The translations under genes and the position numbers were made by a program. From Pricia mediterranea (GTDB lineage Bacteria > Bacteroidota > Bacteroidia > Flavobacteriales > Flavobacteriaceae): a stretch of DNA of 64,000 bases. Each line of letters opens with the position of its first letter. The first letter of the stretch is position 1. Location of the stretch: contig NZ_JAVTTP010000001.1 of assembly GCF_032248455.1 (NCBI RefSeq), positions 1,982,501 to 2,046,500 on the forward strand, given 5' to 3'. Below are positions 27,940 through 35,773 of this stretch, piece by piece. The notes beneath the pieces are model-generated. The model did not search any database. It had not been told where the DNA came from and saw nothing but the letters and a program-made list of their open reading frames with translations.

Positions 27940-28938
27940 TTATAACACCAATTCGACGTACATGGGGAAATGGTCGGATCCTATTTTGGGCAAACGTTCC
28001 AATTTATTCAAACGGAATTCTTCCGTTACGAAGATATGATCCAATGGCCACCTCATCAGAAAATTATAGGCGTCATAGCTGCTATAGATACCCCGCCCGA
28101 CCCTAACATCAAAAAGAATATTGTTTGTTCCCGTCAATTCGTCCACATACGACCAAACTACATCGTTAAGGTCTCCGGCAACCAGGGTCGGGTATTTTCT
28201 ATCTGTTATTTGCTGACCTAATTTTTCTAGGGCATTTTCTTGCTGACCGGCATTGTCGGGCAAGTCTTCAAAGCGGGTAGGCGGTACTGGATGAATCGAA
28301 TGGAAATTGAACTGCTTACCGCTAGCGAGGGTAATCGTAGTCTCAAATGAAGGCACTTTTTTATTGTTCAAATAGTCCACTTCTACCTCTTTTAACGGAT
28401 ACTTACTATATAGAACCATCCCATAGGTAACTTCATTAATGGTCTCTTGGGCATAGGTATATTCGCTCTCCAAAATTTCCAGTTCTTCCTCCCACCATGA
28501 ATCCACTTCCATGGCCAAAATCAAATCGGGTTTTTTTGAATCGATTAACTGTAGTAAGGGCTGAACTTTTCTGTTGGACATTTTCACATTAGCCAGCAAC
28601 AGGCTAAATTGAACATCGGAAGTTTTTCCATTTTTCGCTGCAGGCACTTCTACTGAAACGAGTCTTGTGTAATTGACCAAGTAAGAGCCATTAATGACCA
28701 ATCCGGTCAGCAACACTATAATTATAAAAAATTCATACCATTTCCACCGTTTATAAATTAAGACTAGTAGTGCTATTAGGGATATTGCTGAAGCAATGAG
28801 TAACTGAATACGTGGAAAATCCAGCATCTTCAAATAGCGAATTTCCGCATTTCTAAATATAGAGAGGATGGAACATAGGAACAAAATCACTGCCATCGCA
28901 TAAAATATTTTTTGCAGGATTTTTCTTGTTTTTTCCAT
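27940..28938 (-). CDS. Membrane-anchored endonuclease/exonuclease/phosphatase family protein
   Basis: 332 residues. Three N-terminal transmembrane helices (about 10-28, 44-61, 69-88) are followed by an extracytoplasmic EEP domain from about residue 110. The metal-binding Glu is in LILAMEVDSWW, the catalytic region in FNFHSIHPVPP, and the Asp-Asn pair in LVAGDLNDVVWS. The final Asp-His is in IGSDHFPMYVELVL. This layout is common in Bacteroidota and usually annotated only at family level; substrates may be nucleic acids, phospholipids or inositol phosphates. It lies 157 bases downstream-side of the PLP operon promoter region and is probably transcribed separately. Confidence 0.88.
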   Translation of the reverse strand: MEKTRKILQKIFYAMAVILFLCSILSIFRNAEIRYLKMLDFPRIQLLIASAISLIALLVLIYKRWKWYEFFIIIVLLTGLVINGSYLVNYTRLVSVEVPAAKNGKTSDVQFSLLLANVKMSNRKVQPLLQLIDSKKPDLILAMEVDSWWEEELEILESEYTYAQETINEVTYGMVLYSKYPLKEVEVDYLNNKKVPSFETTITLASGKQFNFHSIHPVPPTRFEDLPDNAGQQENALEKLGQQITDRKYPTLVAGDLNDVVWSYVDELTGTNNILFDVRVGRGIYSSYDAYNFLMRWPLDHIFVTEEFRLNKLERLPKIGSDHFPMYVELVL

Positions 28939-29256
28939 CCTTTGTTAAAATTGTTTCGGTTTTAAAATTTAGACTTTTTTTAAATCAAATACAAGGGGTA
29001 GCGGCAATCCCTATAGGCTGCAATCAATGTGCGTTCAAAGCGATCCAGCACCCACTGTCTATGTTGCGCGGAATCCAAAGTTCCTATTTTTGTGTGAATG
29101 CAGCCTTACGGAGTGAAGGGAAGTGCCGGGGATGGGAAGGTGGGCAATGTAATCCCATAAGGTGCGTCATCTCCCATTTCTTAGTAAAGCCCTGATGCAG
29201 TTATTAAAGAAACAATCCATTCTATTTCAGGGCATTGAATTGCCTTTCAAAAAAGG
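28939..29256. other. Intergenic region with a possible decayed minus-strand gene
   Basis: 318 bases. On the minus strand, two consecutive frames look protein-like: 29177-29106 (begins MGDDAPYGITLPTFPSPALP) and 29105-28980 (contains SAQHRQWVLDRFERTLIAAY and ends at a TAA). Joined by a frame change they could be the end of a decayed gene. No family was recognised and no start site is certain. Confidence 0.3.
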
Positions 29257-30294
29257 TTATTCCTTTCTAATCTGAATGGCATATGCCCTTCTCGGATTTC
29301 GCCTAAGCACTAAATCGATGTCCTTTTGTGTAAAGCCGTTTTGTTCGAGTTGCGGGATCAGCTTTGTAAATAGGTCGGTGTACCCCCTATAGTTTCCGCC
29401 GTTCTCTTCTCCTACGGTGTACCATCCGGCGTCATGGGAAATCAAGATATGGTCTAATATTTCAAGGGCCTTCATCTTCAAGAGCGTTTCGACGAACCAG
29501 GTAATATTTCCAGCACTATCGGGTTCAGTGGGAGTGCCTCCGTTGATATTATCCAGTGATATCCACGCTCCCTGATCGGCCGCTTGAATGTAACCGGACA
29601 TGGTCCCGTTCTGGGCGTGTGTCCATACGAATGCGCTAGGGGACACCCCCAATTCTTTTAGTACCTTGATCTGTGCCATGGCGGGCGAATCACCTCCCGT
29701 ATGGGAAACAATGGTCATGCCGGTCTCCAAATGTGTAAGCCCCGCGGCCATTATCAGTTTTCTATGTGTTTCGGAAAGATTTCTCTCGTTTTCCACGGAT
29801 ATCTTTATGAAGCCCGGTCGGATACCGGAACCGTCTATCCCGTGCTCGAACTCCTTTATCCAATGTGACGCCATTTCTACGGCAGATGCGTTCATGGTCT
29901 CTTTGGGAATGTATTTATTGTTTCCCGAGCCATAATAACCCGTATTGGTGAGTATCTGGATGCCGGACCGGTCCGCCAGTTTCTTTAGAACATAAGGGTC
30001 GCGGCCGAGATATATTGGGGTACAATCTAAAAAGGTGGTAACGCCATATTCCTTGACTTCCTCCAAATAGGGCAGCGCACGCCCTACAATTTCGTTTCTG
30101 TCCCAACGGTGTTGCCCCGTGCTGTCCGCTCCGATCCAATTTACCATGACATGTTCATGGATAAGCGCCAGGCCCATCTCCTCGGGTTGGATCGGTCCGT
30201 TTACGGTAATAATCTGTGCCGTAGCATCGGACGGCACGATTGCAAACAGAATGATCAATACATATTCAAAAAGGTTTTTCATCTCTGCTATCAA
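29257..30294 (-). CDS. Exported phosphotriesterase-family metal hydrolase
   Basis: 345-residue amidohydrolase-superfamily enzyme. All phosphotriesterase-type metal ligands are visible: HEH (46-48), the carboxylated lysine in GFIKISV (K164), VSHTGG (H198), WTHAQNG (H226) and ISHDAGW (D288). An N-terminal signal peptide is present (LIILFAIVPSDATAQ), so it acts outside the cytoplasm. The ATG at 30282 (MKNLFEY) gives a tidier signal than 30294. Bacterial members are more often lactonases or esterases than true phosphotriesterases. It is not in an obvious operon; the neighbours are a broken regulator on one side and decayed sequence on the other. Confidence 0.88.
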   Translation of the reverse strand: MIAEMKNLFEYVLIILFAIVPSDATAQIITVNGPIQPEEMGLALIHEHVMVNWIGADSTGQHRWDRNEIVGRALPYLEEVKEYGVTTFLDCTPIYLGRDPYVLKKLADRSGIQILTNTGYYGSGNNKYIPKETMNASAVEMASHWIKEFEHGIDGSGIRPGFIKISVENERNLSETHRKLIMAAGLTHLETGMTIVSHTGGDSPAMAQIKVLKELGVSPSAFVWTHAQNGTMSGYIQAADQGAWISLDNINGGTPTEPDSAGNITWFVETLLKMKALEILDHILISHDAGWYTVGEENGGNYRGYTDLFTKLIPQLEQNGFTQKDIDLVLRRNPRRAYAIQIRKE

Positions 30295-30733
30295 ATCGGA
30301 TAAGATTAGTAATGTACGGTTAAGAAATGAATTCCAAGCAATTTAATGATGACCAAACTAATAGGAAAATATGAATTAACTACATTTGGCCCTGACCTTG
30401 TTCGGATTGGCCTTTTCCGTTAGGTCCCAAAATCCAGACGTCGAAAAATCCATATTTAGAGTACAGACAGGAGTTTTGGGAGTGTGGCTTCATAATAAAA
30501 GTAAATTGCGCGGTCAGGTCACATTACGGAACGACCTACTCTTACGGATTGGCTATAGATTTTAAACCGAAAAAGATCTTTTCGCAACGACCTTAACGCT
30601 TTAAACGCGACATCGGTAATTCGGCCAGTATATTCAAAAGTTCAAATAAACGATTGATTGCATATTGAAAAAGAATAATTCGTAGCCGTTTTTACTTATT
30701 GGCAGTAACGTTTTTAAACTCGAAAATTTTGTT
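30295..30733. other. Intergenic region, nothing recognised
   Basis: 439 bases upstream of the phosphotriesterase-like gene (minus strand) and before the Crp/Fnr remnant. No open frame, RNA, strong hairpin or consensus promoter could be supported. Confidence 0.4.
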
Positions 30734-30920
30734 TTGGACAGTATCAGGAAATGTTTTGAACAGTTGATCGATATCGAAAGCGAAGATTGGTCACTATTCT
30801 CCTCTAAACTGGAAAAATCCGAACATCCGAAGAAGGATACTTGTTGGAAGTGGGCCAAACGGAGAAAAGATTATCGTTCATAGAAAGGGACTCAGTCAGG
30901 CTTTTTGTTCCTGTTCCTAT
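30734..30920 (+). pseudogene. Crp/Fnr family regulator, truncated and frameshifted
   Basis: The plus strand from TTG 30734 encodes LDSIRKCFEQLIDIESEDWSL-like text (first residues shown), followed by FSSKLEKSEHPKK, the usual start of Bacteroidota Crp/Fnr regulators. The frame then breaks near 30839. In the next frame it continues LLEVGQTEKRLSFIERDSVR and LFVP, which matches the first beta-strands of the cyclic-nucleotide-binding domain. The homology ends near 30915, where the neighbouring oxidoreductase gene ends on the other strand. The DNA-binding domain is absent, so this is a 5' remnant of a lost gene. Confidence 0.75.
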
Positions 30921-32345
30921 TTACATAATCTTAGAAATATCCCATTCTTCGGTGGATGGCTCCTTAACAATCGATTCTGCTTCCGGAAGTCCATTGACTT
31001 TCATATTTTTGACATCCCACTGTATCCGAGCACCATTCAGGCGAAGAGACATTACCCCCAGCAGGGTTAGTTCGGTAAGCCGACTTCCATAATCAAGATT
31101 GGCACTGGATTGCCCACCGTTTTTGATGGCATCTACCCAGTCGCGATGATGACCTTCCGATCGCGGAATCCGCTCTACGGGAGGTTTATAGGATTGTCTC
31201 AAGGTTTCGGGGTATATCTGAGGAAAACGATCACCGCCATCGGTGATAATAACCCCTTTATCGCCGACGTACATGGCGCTCCTCCCCCCGAATTTATAAT
31301 CCGGTGGTAAATGGGGATTCCAATCCGGTTTTAAACCTCCGGAATACCAGTGTAATTTGAGTGCAACTTGGCCCTTCCTTTCAGGAAAATGATAAGTGCC
31401 GGCCTCTCCATAAGGAGTAATTTCACTATTACTTTGTCCGGCAGGGTAAATCTGAACCTCGGACGGGCTCGATAGATCGAAGGCCCAAAATGGTGCATCC
31501 ATATCATGACATCCAAAGTCTCCCAATGCACCGCAACCATATATCCAAAAATCCCGCCAGGTGACAGGCGAAAAAAGATCGTTATAGGGCCGAAATGGTG
31601 ACGGTCCCAACCATTCCTTCCAATCAAAATCATAAGGAAGTGGACTGGTATTTTGAGGAAGACCTGTAATGCCCGGGGTCCAACGACCTGCAGGAACCCA
31701 CGCATGTATTTCACGTACTGTTCCGATAGCACCATCCTGCAGATATTCTACCAATGAACGCATGCCGTCCCGACTATGTCCCACGTTGCCCATCTGAGTG
31801 GCGAGTCCCGTTTCCTGTACTACCTTACGTACCATTCTTGTTTCCCATATATTGTGGGCCATGGGTTTTTCGCAAAAAACATGCAGTCCTGCTTTAAGAG
31901 CAGCGATGGTGATGAAGGCATGGGTATGGTCTGGGGTAGCGCAAAGAATGGCATCGATATCTTTTTCCCTATCCATCATTTCACTGAATCGTTTGTATTG
32001 ACGAACCAATTTGTTCCCACCTTTTTTCCTATAATGACTTTCGATCATTTCACTGACCGGTTCCCGACCGGCAATGGACTTGTAATAGAATTGATTCAAA
32101 TCCCAGTAACGACCCGGGTCTGTGACCGAGGTAATCTGTACGTCGTCCAACTGAAGTAAATTACGGACATTACTCTGCCCTTGACCCCCTGCTCCGACAA
32201 TGCCGATGTTTACTTTGTCACTGGGTGCGGTATATCCTTTACCTCCAAGGACATACCTGGGAAGTATCACAAAACCTCCTACTGCGGCTGTTGTGTTTCG
32301 GATAAATTGTCGTCGGCCGGCAGAAGGCGTACTTGGATTCTTCAT
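30921..32345 (-). CDS. Tat-exported Gfo/Idh/MocA family oxidoreductase
   Basis: 474-residue NAD(P)-dependent oxidoreductase. A twin-arginine signal opens the protein (AGRRQFIRNTTAAVGGF, Arg11-Arg12). The Rossmann motif is VNIGIVGAGGQGQSN (45-59), and the EKP motif is at 159-161 (HVFCEKPMAHN). A conserved CDMxxGPF-like region reads CGALGDFGCHDMDAPFWA. The C-terminal domain carries SEGHHRDWVDAIKNGG, typical of the exported Bacteroidota/Planctomycetota subgroup. It is the third such enzyme here but lies far from the first two. It probably has its own promoter: a near-match TACCTTGA lies at about 32372-32379 on the minus strand. The substrate is unknown; sugar or cyclitol oxidation in the periplasm is the usual guess. 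Confidence 0.9.
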   Translation of the reverse strand: MKNPSTPSAGRRQFIRNTTAAVGGFVILPRYVLGGKGYTAPSDKVNIGIVGAGGQGQSNVRNLLQLDDVQITSVTDPGRYWDLNQFYYKSIAGREPVSEMIESHYRKKGGNKLVRQYKRFSEMMDREKDIDAILCATPDHTHAFITIAALKAGLHVFCEKPMAHNIWETRMVRKVVQETGLATQMGNVGHSRDGMRSLVEYLQDGAIGTVREIHAWVPAGRWTPGITGLPQNTSPLPYDFDWKEWLGPSPFRPYNDLFSPVTWRDFWIYGCGALGDFGCHDMDAPFWAFDLSSPSEVQIYPAGQSNSEITPYGEAGTYHFPERKGQVALKLHWYSGGLKPDWNPHLPPDYKFGGRSAMYVGDKGVIITDGGDRFPQIYPETLRQSYKPPVERIPRSEGHHRDWVDAIKNGGQSSANLDYGSRLTELTLLGVMSLRLNGARIQWDVKNMKVNGLPEAESIVKEPSTEEWDISKIM

Positions 32346-32745
32346 TATGCTGAGATTTTAATTTGAAATTCAAGGTACGGATTTATTTTGGAAACGTGGA
32401 TATTTGACGTTTAACACATTGGGGCAGGATTAGCTCGGGGGAAATCGTGTTTCGGGCCGGGTATAAATGCAACTATTTTGATTTCTATGGTATCTTTGTC
32501 TGTAGCCTTCCCTGCCTTGGCAAAATCCGATAAGGGATTATGCGAGAGACCGTCTCACATATTTGTCCCGTAAAGCGAAAAGCCATCGACTATGTAGATA
32601 GATCCATTTGAAAAAATGAATAGGAGAAATCTAAGGAAGATGCAACCAATCACCCGGACAATTGCGATATTTCCAGTAAATTTTTCGATAGATAATGGGA
32701 AAGTTACCAACAGTCGGCTCTAAAAAAAGCACGCTGCCAAATTGA
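32346..32745. other. Intergenic region, no gene seen
   Basis: 400 bases between the oxidoreductase gene and the tRNA terminator. A plus-strand TATCTTTG (32491-32498) is a perfect -7 word but has no -33 partner and no obvious gene after it. A 35-codon frame beginning MNRRNLRKMQ near 32610 has no support. Confidence 0.4.
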
Positions 32746-32778
32746 AAAAGGCAGTTACAAATTTTGTAACTGCCTTTT
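32746..32778 (-). terminator. Intrinsic terminator after tRNA-Asn
   Basis: Long hairpin: AAAAGGCAGTTACAA (32746-32760) pairs perfectly with TTGTAACTGCCTTTT (32764-32778), with T-runs on both sides. It begins 8 bases after the tRNA 3' end on the minus strand. Confidence 0.85.
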
Positions 32779-32785
32779 AATCAAG

Positions 32786-32859
32786 CTCCTCCAGCTGGAC
32801 TCGAACCAGCGACACCCTGATTAACAGTCAGGTGCTCTAACCAACTGAGCTATGGAGGA
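32786..32859 (-). tRNA. tRNA-Asn (GTT)
   Basis: 74-nt cloverleaf read on the minus strand: acceptor TCCTCCA/TGGAGGA, D-arm GCTC/GAGC, anticodon stem CCTGA/TCAGG with loop CTGTTAA (anticodon GTT), variable loop GTGTC, T-arm GCTGG/CCAGC with TTCGAGT. The discriminator base is G, as expected for tRNA-Asn. The 3' CCA is not encoded. Confidence 0.97.
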
Positions 32860-32939
32860 ATATATTTTTGTTCTCCGGCCTTTCGATGGCAGCATCAATT
32901 TTAAGAATCGATGCGCCCCTAACGTGGCCTAAGAGGGTG

Positions 32940-32970
32940 CAAATATAACCGTTTTTTTAATTGTCCCAAA
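32940..32970 (-). promoter_or_regulatory. Consensus Bacteroidota promoter for tRNA-Asn
   Basis: On the minus strand TTTG (32967-32970) is followed after 19 bases by TATATTTG (32940-32947), an exact -33/-7 pair. Transcription would start near 32933, giving a leader of about 70 bases with a small GCATC/GATGC hairpin before the tRNA. Confidence 0.75.
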
Positions 32971-33058
32971 TAATTTTTGACTACTATTTACCGGTCGACC
33001 ACAACTATTTCCTGGCCTTTCACGACCTTCTCCGATACCGGCAGGCCGTAACCCACTA

Positions 33059-34417
33059 CTATTTTCCTGTCAGCCATCGATACAGATCATTCCCGTTAGC
33101 GAAGAGGACCAAGGCCAACAATAAAAAGAAACCGATCATTTGGGCGTATTCCAAAAATCTATCGCTCGGGGTTCTTCCAGTAATCATTTCATATAGCAAA
33201 AACATGACGTGTCCGCCGTCCAGCGCGGGAATGGGCAAGAGGTTCAAGACGGCCAGCATGATGGACAGAAAGGCTGTAGTGGCCCAGAATACCTGCCAGT
33301 TCCAGGCATCGGGGAAAAGACCGCCAATGGCCGCGAAACCACCAACACCCTTGTAGGCGCCCGTATCGGGATTGAATATTTTCTTGAGCTGCTTTAAATA
33401 GCCCGTCAACGTGCTCACCCCCTTGTTGACGCCAGCGGGAATGGATTCCAAAAAGGTATAGTTCACGGTTTCCACCCGAAGCAATCCCTTGTTCTCCATC
33501 TCCTCGAAGGTCAATCCGCCGATCCGGACCCCGATTTGGGCGGAATCATTAATCATCACCGGAATTTCTTTTCTGACCCCCTCGTCGCGCAGCACGTCAA
33601 GGATAATTTGTTCGCCGCGATGTCGGTCTAAAATCTCCTTGGCCTGATCGAAATAGGTAATGCTTTGACCAGCAATCGCCACGACCTCGTCTTTCGGTTG
33701 CAGGCCCGAGTCCTTGTTCTGGGAATCAGGGGCGACCTCTCCGATCACGAAAGGAGTTCTATAAAAAATGAAACGGGCCTTATCCGTGTCTTCGATGAGC
33801 GTCTCGATGAAATCCACCGGGATTTGTTGCTCGATAATCTGGCCATCCCGTTCAATCGTAATGGTGTTCCCATTAATGATTTCCATTAGGATATCGTTGA
33901 ACTTTTTGACCTTTTCCCCGTCCACCGCCAAAATTTTGTCCCCGGTCTGTATCCCGATTTCGTCCCCGATACTTTTTTCGGTAACCGCGACCCCATCCTT
34001 CAGGCTATCCGCCGGTATATATTTATCCCCATAGGCATAGGCCAATCCGACATAAATGATAAAAGCCAAAATAAAATTGACCGTGACGCCCCCGATCATG
34101 ATGATCAATCGCTGCCAGGCCGGTTTGCTGCGAAACTCCCATGACTTGGGCTCCTCCTTCATCGCATCGGTGTCCATACTCTCATCGATCATGCCGGCAA
34201 TCTTGACGTAACCGCCCAAGGGCAGCCATCCGATACCATAGACAGTTTCCCCGATTTTCTTTTTGAACAGGGAGAATTTGACATCGAAGAAGAGATAGAA
34301 CTTCTCGACCCGGGTCTTGAACAGTTTGGCGGGGATAAAATGTCCGAGCTCATGGAGCACGATCAATAGGGAAAGACTCAAAAAAAACTGTATCGTCTTT
34401 ATCAGAATAGGACTCAT
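33059..34417 (-). CDS. rseP: RIP metalloprotease RseP (site-2 protease)
   Basis: Intramembrane zinc protease that cleaves membrane-bound anti-sigma factors and leftover signal peptides. The chosen start MSPILIKTIQFFLSLSLL (34417) is the usual one; a possible upstream start at 34453 adds 12 residues with no family match. TM1 carries the zinc motif HELGH. The GGYVKIAGM loop follows, then the central PDZ regions (GDKILAVDGEKV and KDEVVAIAGQSI). Near the end, the third ligand site reads LLPIPALDGGH, where the LDG motif binds zinc. About four transmembrane helices fit the family. It is a single gene divergent from the SCO gene, with a perfect -7 box upstream. Confidence 0.95.
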   Translation of the reverse strand: MSPILIKTIQFFLSLSLLIVLHELGHFIPAKLFKTRVEKFYLFFDVKFSLFKKKIGETVYGIGWLPLGGYVKIAGMIDESMDTDAMKEEPKSWEFRSKPAWQRLIIMIGGVTVNFILAFIIYVGLAYAYGDKYIPADSLKDGVAVTEKSIGDEIGIQTGDKILAVDGEKVKKFNDILMEIINGNTITIERDGQIIEQQIPVDFIETLIEDTDKARFIFYRTPFVIGEVAPDSQNKDSGLQPKDEVVAIAGQSITYFDQAKEILDRHRGEQIILDVLRDEGVRKEIPVMINDSAQIGVRIGGLTFEEMENKGLLRVETVNYTFLESIPAGVNKGVSTLTGYLKQLKKIFNPDTGAYKGVGGFAAIGGLFPDAWNWQVFWATTAFLSIMLAVLNLLPIPALDGGHVMFLLYEMITGRTPSDRFLEYAQMIGFFLLLALVLFANGNDLYRWLTGK

Positions 34418-34488
34418 CGAATAGGTTATCTTGGTTGAAACCGGAAACCGCACGAACTCATATCATTGCATTTTTCCGATTCAGCGCA

Positions 34489-34496
34489 CAAAAGTA
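34489..34496 (-). promoter_or_regulatory. -7 promoter element for rseP
   Basis: Read on the minus strand, TACTTTTG is an exact TAnnTTTG match 72 bases before the rseP start at 34417. No clear TTTG -33 box was found at the expected distance. Confidence 0.45.
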
Positions 34497-34581
34497 CGCT
34501 TTTAACAGCGTTTGGAAAAAGAAACCGCATTGCCGTCCCAAGTTTTTAAGAAATTTTTGGCAGCGCCATGCGTGCTGCCAC

Positions 34582-34612
34582 TTGAAAGCGACCCTCCACT
34601 ACCTTATCTTTG
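34582..34612 (+). promoter_or_regulatory. Promoter of the SCO gene
   Basis: TTG (34582-34584), a 20-base spacer and TATCTTTG (34605-34612) form a good -33/-7 pair. Transcription would begin about 5-7 bases before the ATG at 34624, giving an almost leaderless mRNA. This supports the shorter start over 34435. Confidence 0.65.
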
Positions 34613-34623
34613 CCAAAAACCCT

Positions 34624-35310
34624 ATGCGTTCTTTTTTTGCCAAATACCGGCTGTTCTTCATTTTTTTCTTCTGTCTTTGCGCGGTCATCGTTTATCTTTT
34701 CTACAACGCCTTACAGCCCCAAGAAAGGCTGACCGTGTACCAACCTTCCATGGTCAATCCCGAGTTGGTCGATAGTACCATGCAATACAAAAGAAAATAC
34801 CACACCGTTGCCGACTTTTCCCTAACGAACCAGAACGGGGAGACGGTGACCCAAGAGGATTACAGGGATAAGATCTACGTCGCCGATTTCTTCTTCACCA
34901 CCTGCCCGACCATCTGTCCCATCATGACCATGAACATGGTAGATATCCAGGAACGTGTGAAAAATGACCCCGATGTGCTGCTATTATCTCATTCTGTAAC
35001 TCCCAAAATCGATTCCGTCGCCCAGCTTAAGAAGTATGCTTTGGAAAAAGGGGTCGACGACAGCAAATGGAACCTGGTCACGGGAGACAAAAAACAGATT
35101 TATGAGCTGGCCCGGAAATCGTATCTGGCGGTCAAGGAGGATGGCGATGGCGGCCCCTTCGATATGATCCACACCGAAAATTTTATTTTGGTGGACAAAC
35201 AGCGCCGTATTCGCGGGTTCTACGATGGTACAAAGCGAGAGGATGTCAATGAGTTGATGAAGGATCTCGAAATATTGAAAGCGTCATACCGGAAAGGGGA
35301 AGAGCATTAG
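34624..35310 (+). CDS. SCO family protein (copper chaperone / thioredoxin-fold)
   Basis: 228-residue membrane-anchored protein involved in maturing the CuA centre of cytochrome c oxidase, or in thiol redox control. After one transmembrane helix (about 7-29) comes a thioredoxin-like domain. The copper-binding CxxxC is in TTCPTICPIM (C94, C98), and the distal His is in DMIHTENF (H183). The start at 34624 is chosen because the promoter at 34582-34612 lies inside the longer frame and the extra N-terminus has no family match. It lies 223 bases before feoA in the same orientation, a common flavobacterial arrangement. Confidence 0.93.
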   Translation: MRSFFAKYRLFFIFFFCLCAVIVYLFYNALQPQERLTVYQPSMVNPELVDSTMQYKRKYHTVADFSLTNQNGETVTQEDYRDKIYVADFFFTTCPTICPIMTMNMVDIQERVKNDPDVLLLSHSVTPKIDSVAQLKKYALEKGVDDSKWNLVTGDKKQIYELARKSYLAVKEDGDGGPFDMIHTENFILVDKQRRIRGFYDGTKREDVNELMKDLEILKASYRKGEEH

Positions 35311-35480
35311 CGGTTTTTTAAAGGCCGATAGATACCTTGATGCCCGCCCGTATTGATTGCTCACGACACTTCCAAACAGTACGCGAGTTGAACCTAGCCC
35401 CCGCAAATCCCCACGTTTCAATGGTCTCCCCGTATTTTTCTTTTTCCCTTAAACATTACGCCGGTCCGGAATTTTTCCTT

Positions 35481-35488
35481 TAAATTTG
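35481..35488 (+). promoter_or_regulatory. -7 promoter element for feoAB
   Basis: TAAATTTG is an exact TAnnTTTG match 45 bases before the feoA start. No -33 TTTG is seen, which may mean activator dependence. Confidence 0.5.
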
Positions 35489-35502
35489 TCCTTCCTTATA
35501 AT

Positions 35503-35520
35503 CAATCTAAATAAAGATTG
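35503..35520. promoter_or_regulatory. Inverted repeat, candidate iron-regulator operator
   Basis: CAATCT-AAATAA-AGATTG lies directly downstream of the feoAB -7 box and 13 bases before the feoA start. The half-site TTTAGATT on the reverse strand resembles DtxR/MntR-type half-sites. The position fits iron-dependent repression, but the regulator is unproven. Confidence 0.4.
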
Positions 35521-35533
35521 CGAAACGATTTCC

Positions 35534-35773
35534 ATGACGGTAGCACAGCTGAAAAGAGGACAAAAGGGTATTATCAGGGAATTTGCCGAAATCAACCTGC
35601 CCATAAAACTACTTGAACTGGGCTGCCTACCCGGCAATATGGTCGAACTCGTACAGATTGCACCCTTTAACGACCCTATCTACGTCAATGTCAACGGATG
35701 TCATATCGCGATCCGTAGGGAAACCGCCCGGCTTATCGAGCTCGATATCTTCGATGACCTCAGCGCGCTATGA
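35534..35773 (+). CDS. feoA: Ferrous iron transport protein A
   Basis: 79-residue SH3-like cytosolic partner of FeoB in Fe2+ uptake. The ATG at 35534 (MTVAQLKRGQKGII) gives the normal length. An upstream in-frame start at 35486 lies at the promoter and would be too long. Typical features are LLELGCLPGNMVELV and PIYVNVNGCHIAIRRETA. Its end overlaps the feoB start by four bases (ATGA), showing translational coupling. A candidate metal-regulator inverted repeat lies just upstream. Confidence 0.93.
   Translation: MTVAQLKRGQKGIIREFAEINLPIKLLELGCLPGNMVELVQIAPFNDPIYVNVNGCHIAIRRETARLIELDIFDDLSAL

Noticed and set aside
32491-32720. Possible small plus-strand gene or RNA after the TATCTTTG at 32491
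   Set aside because: No -33 partner, no terminator at a sensible distance, and the only frame (35 codons) looks random.
34435-34623. N-terminal extension of the SCO protein to 34435
   Set aside because: A consensus promoter lies inside it at 34582-34612, and the extension has no family-like sequence.
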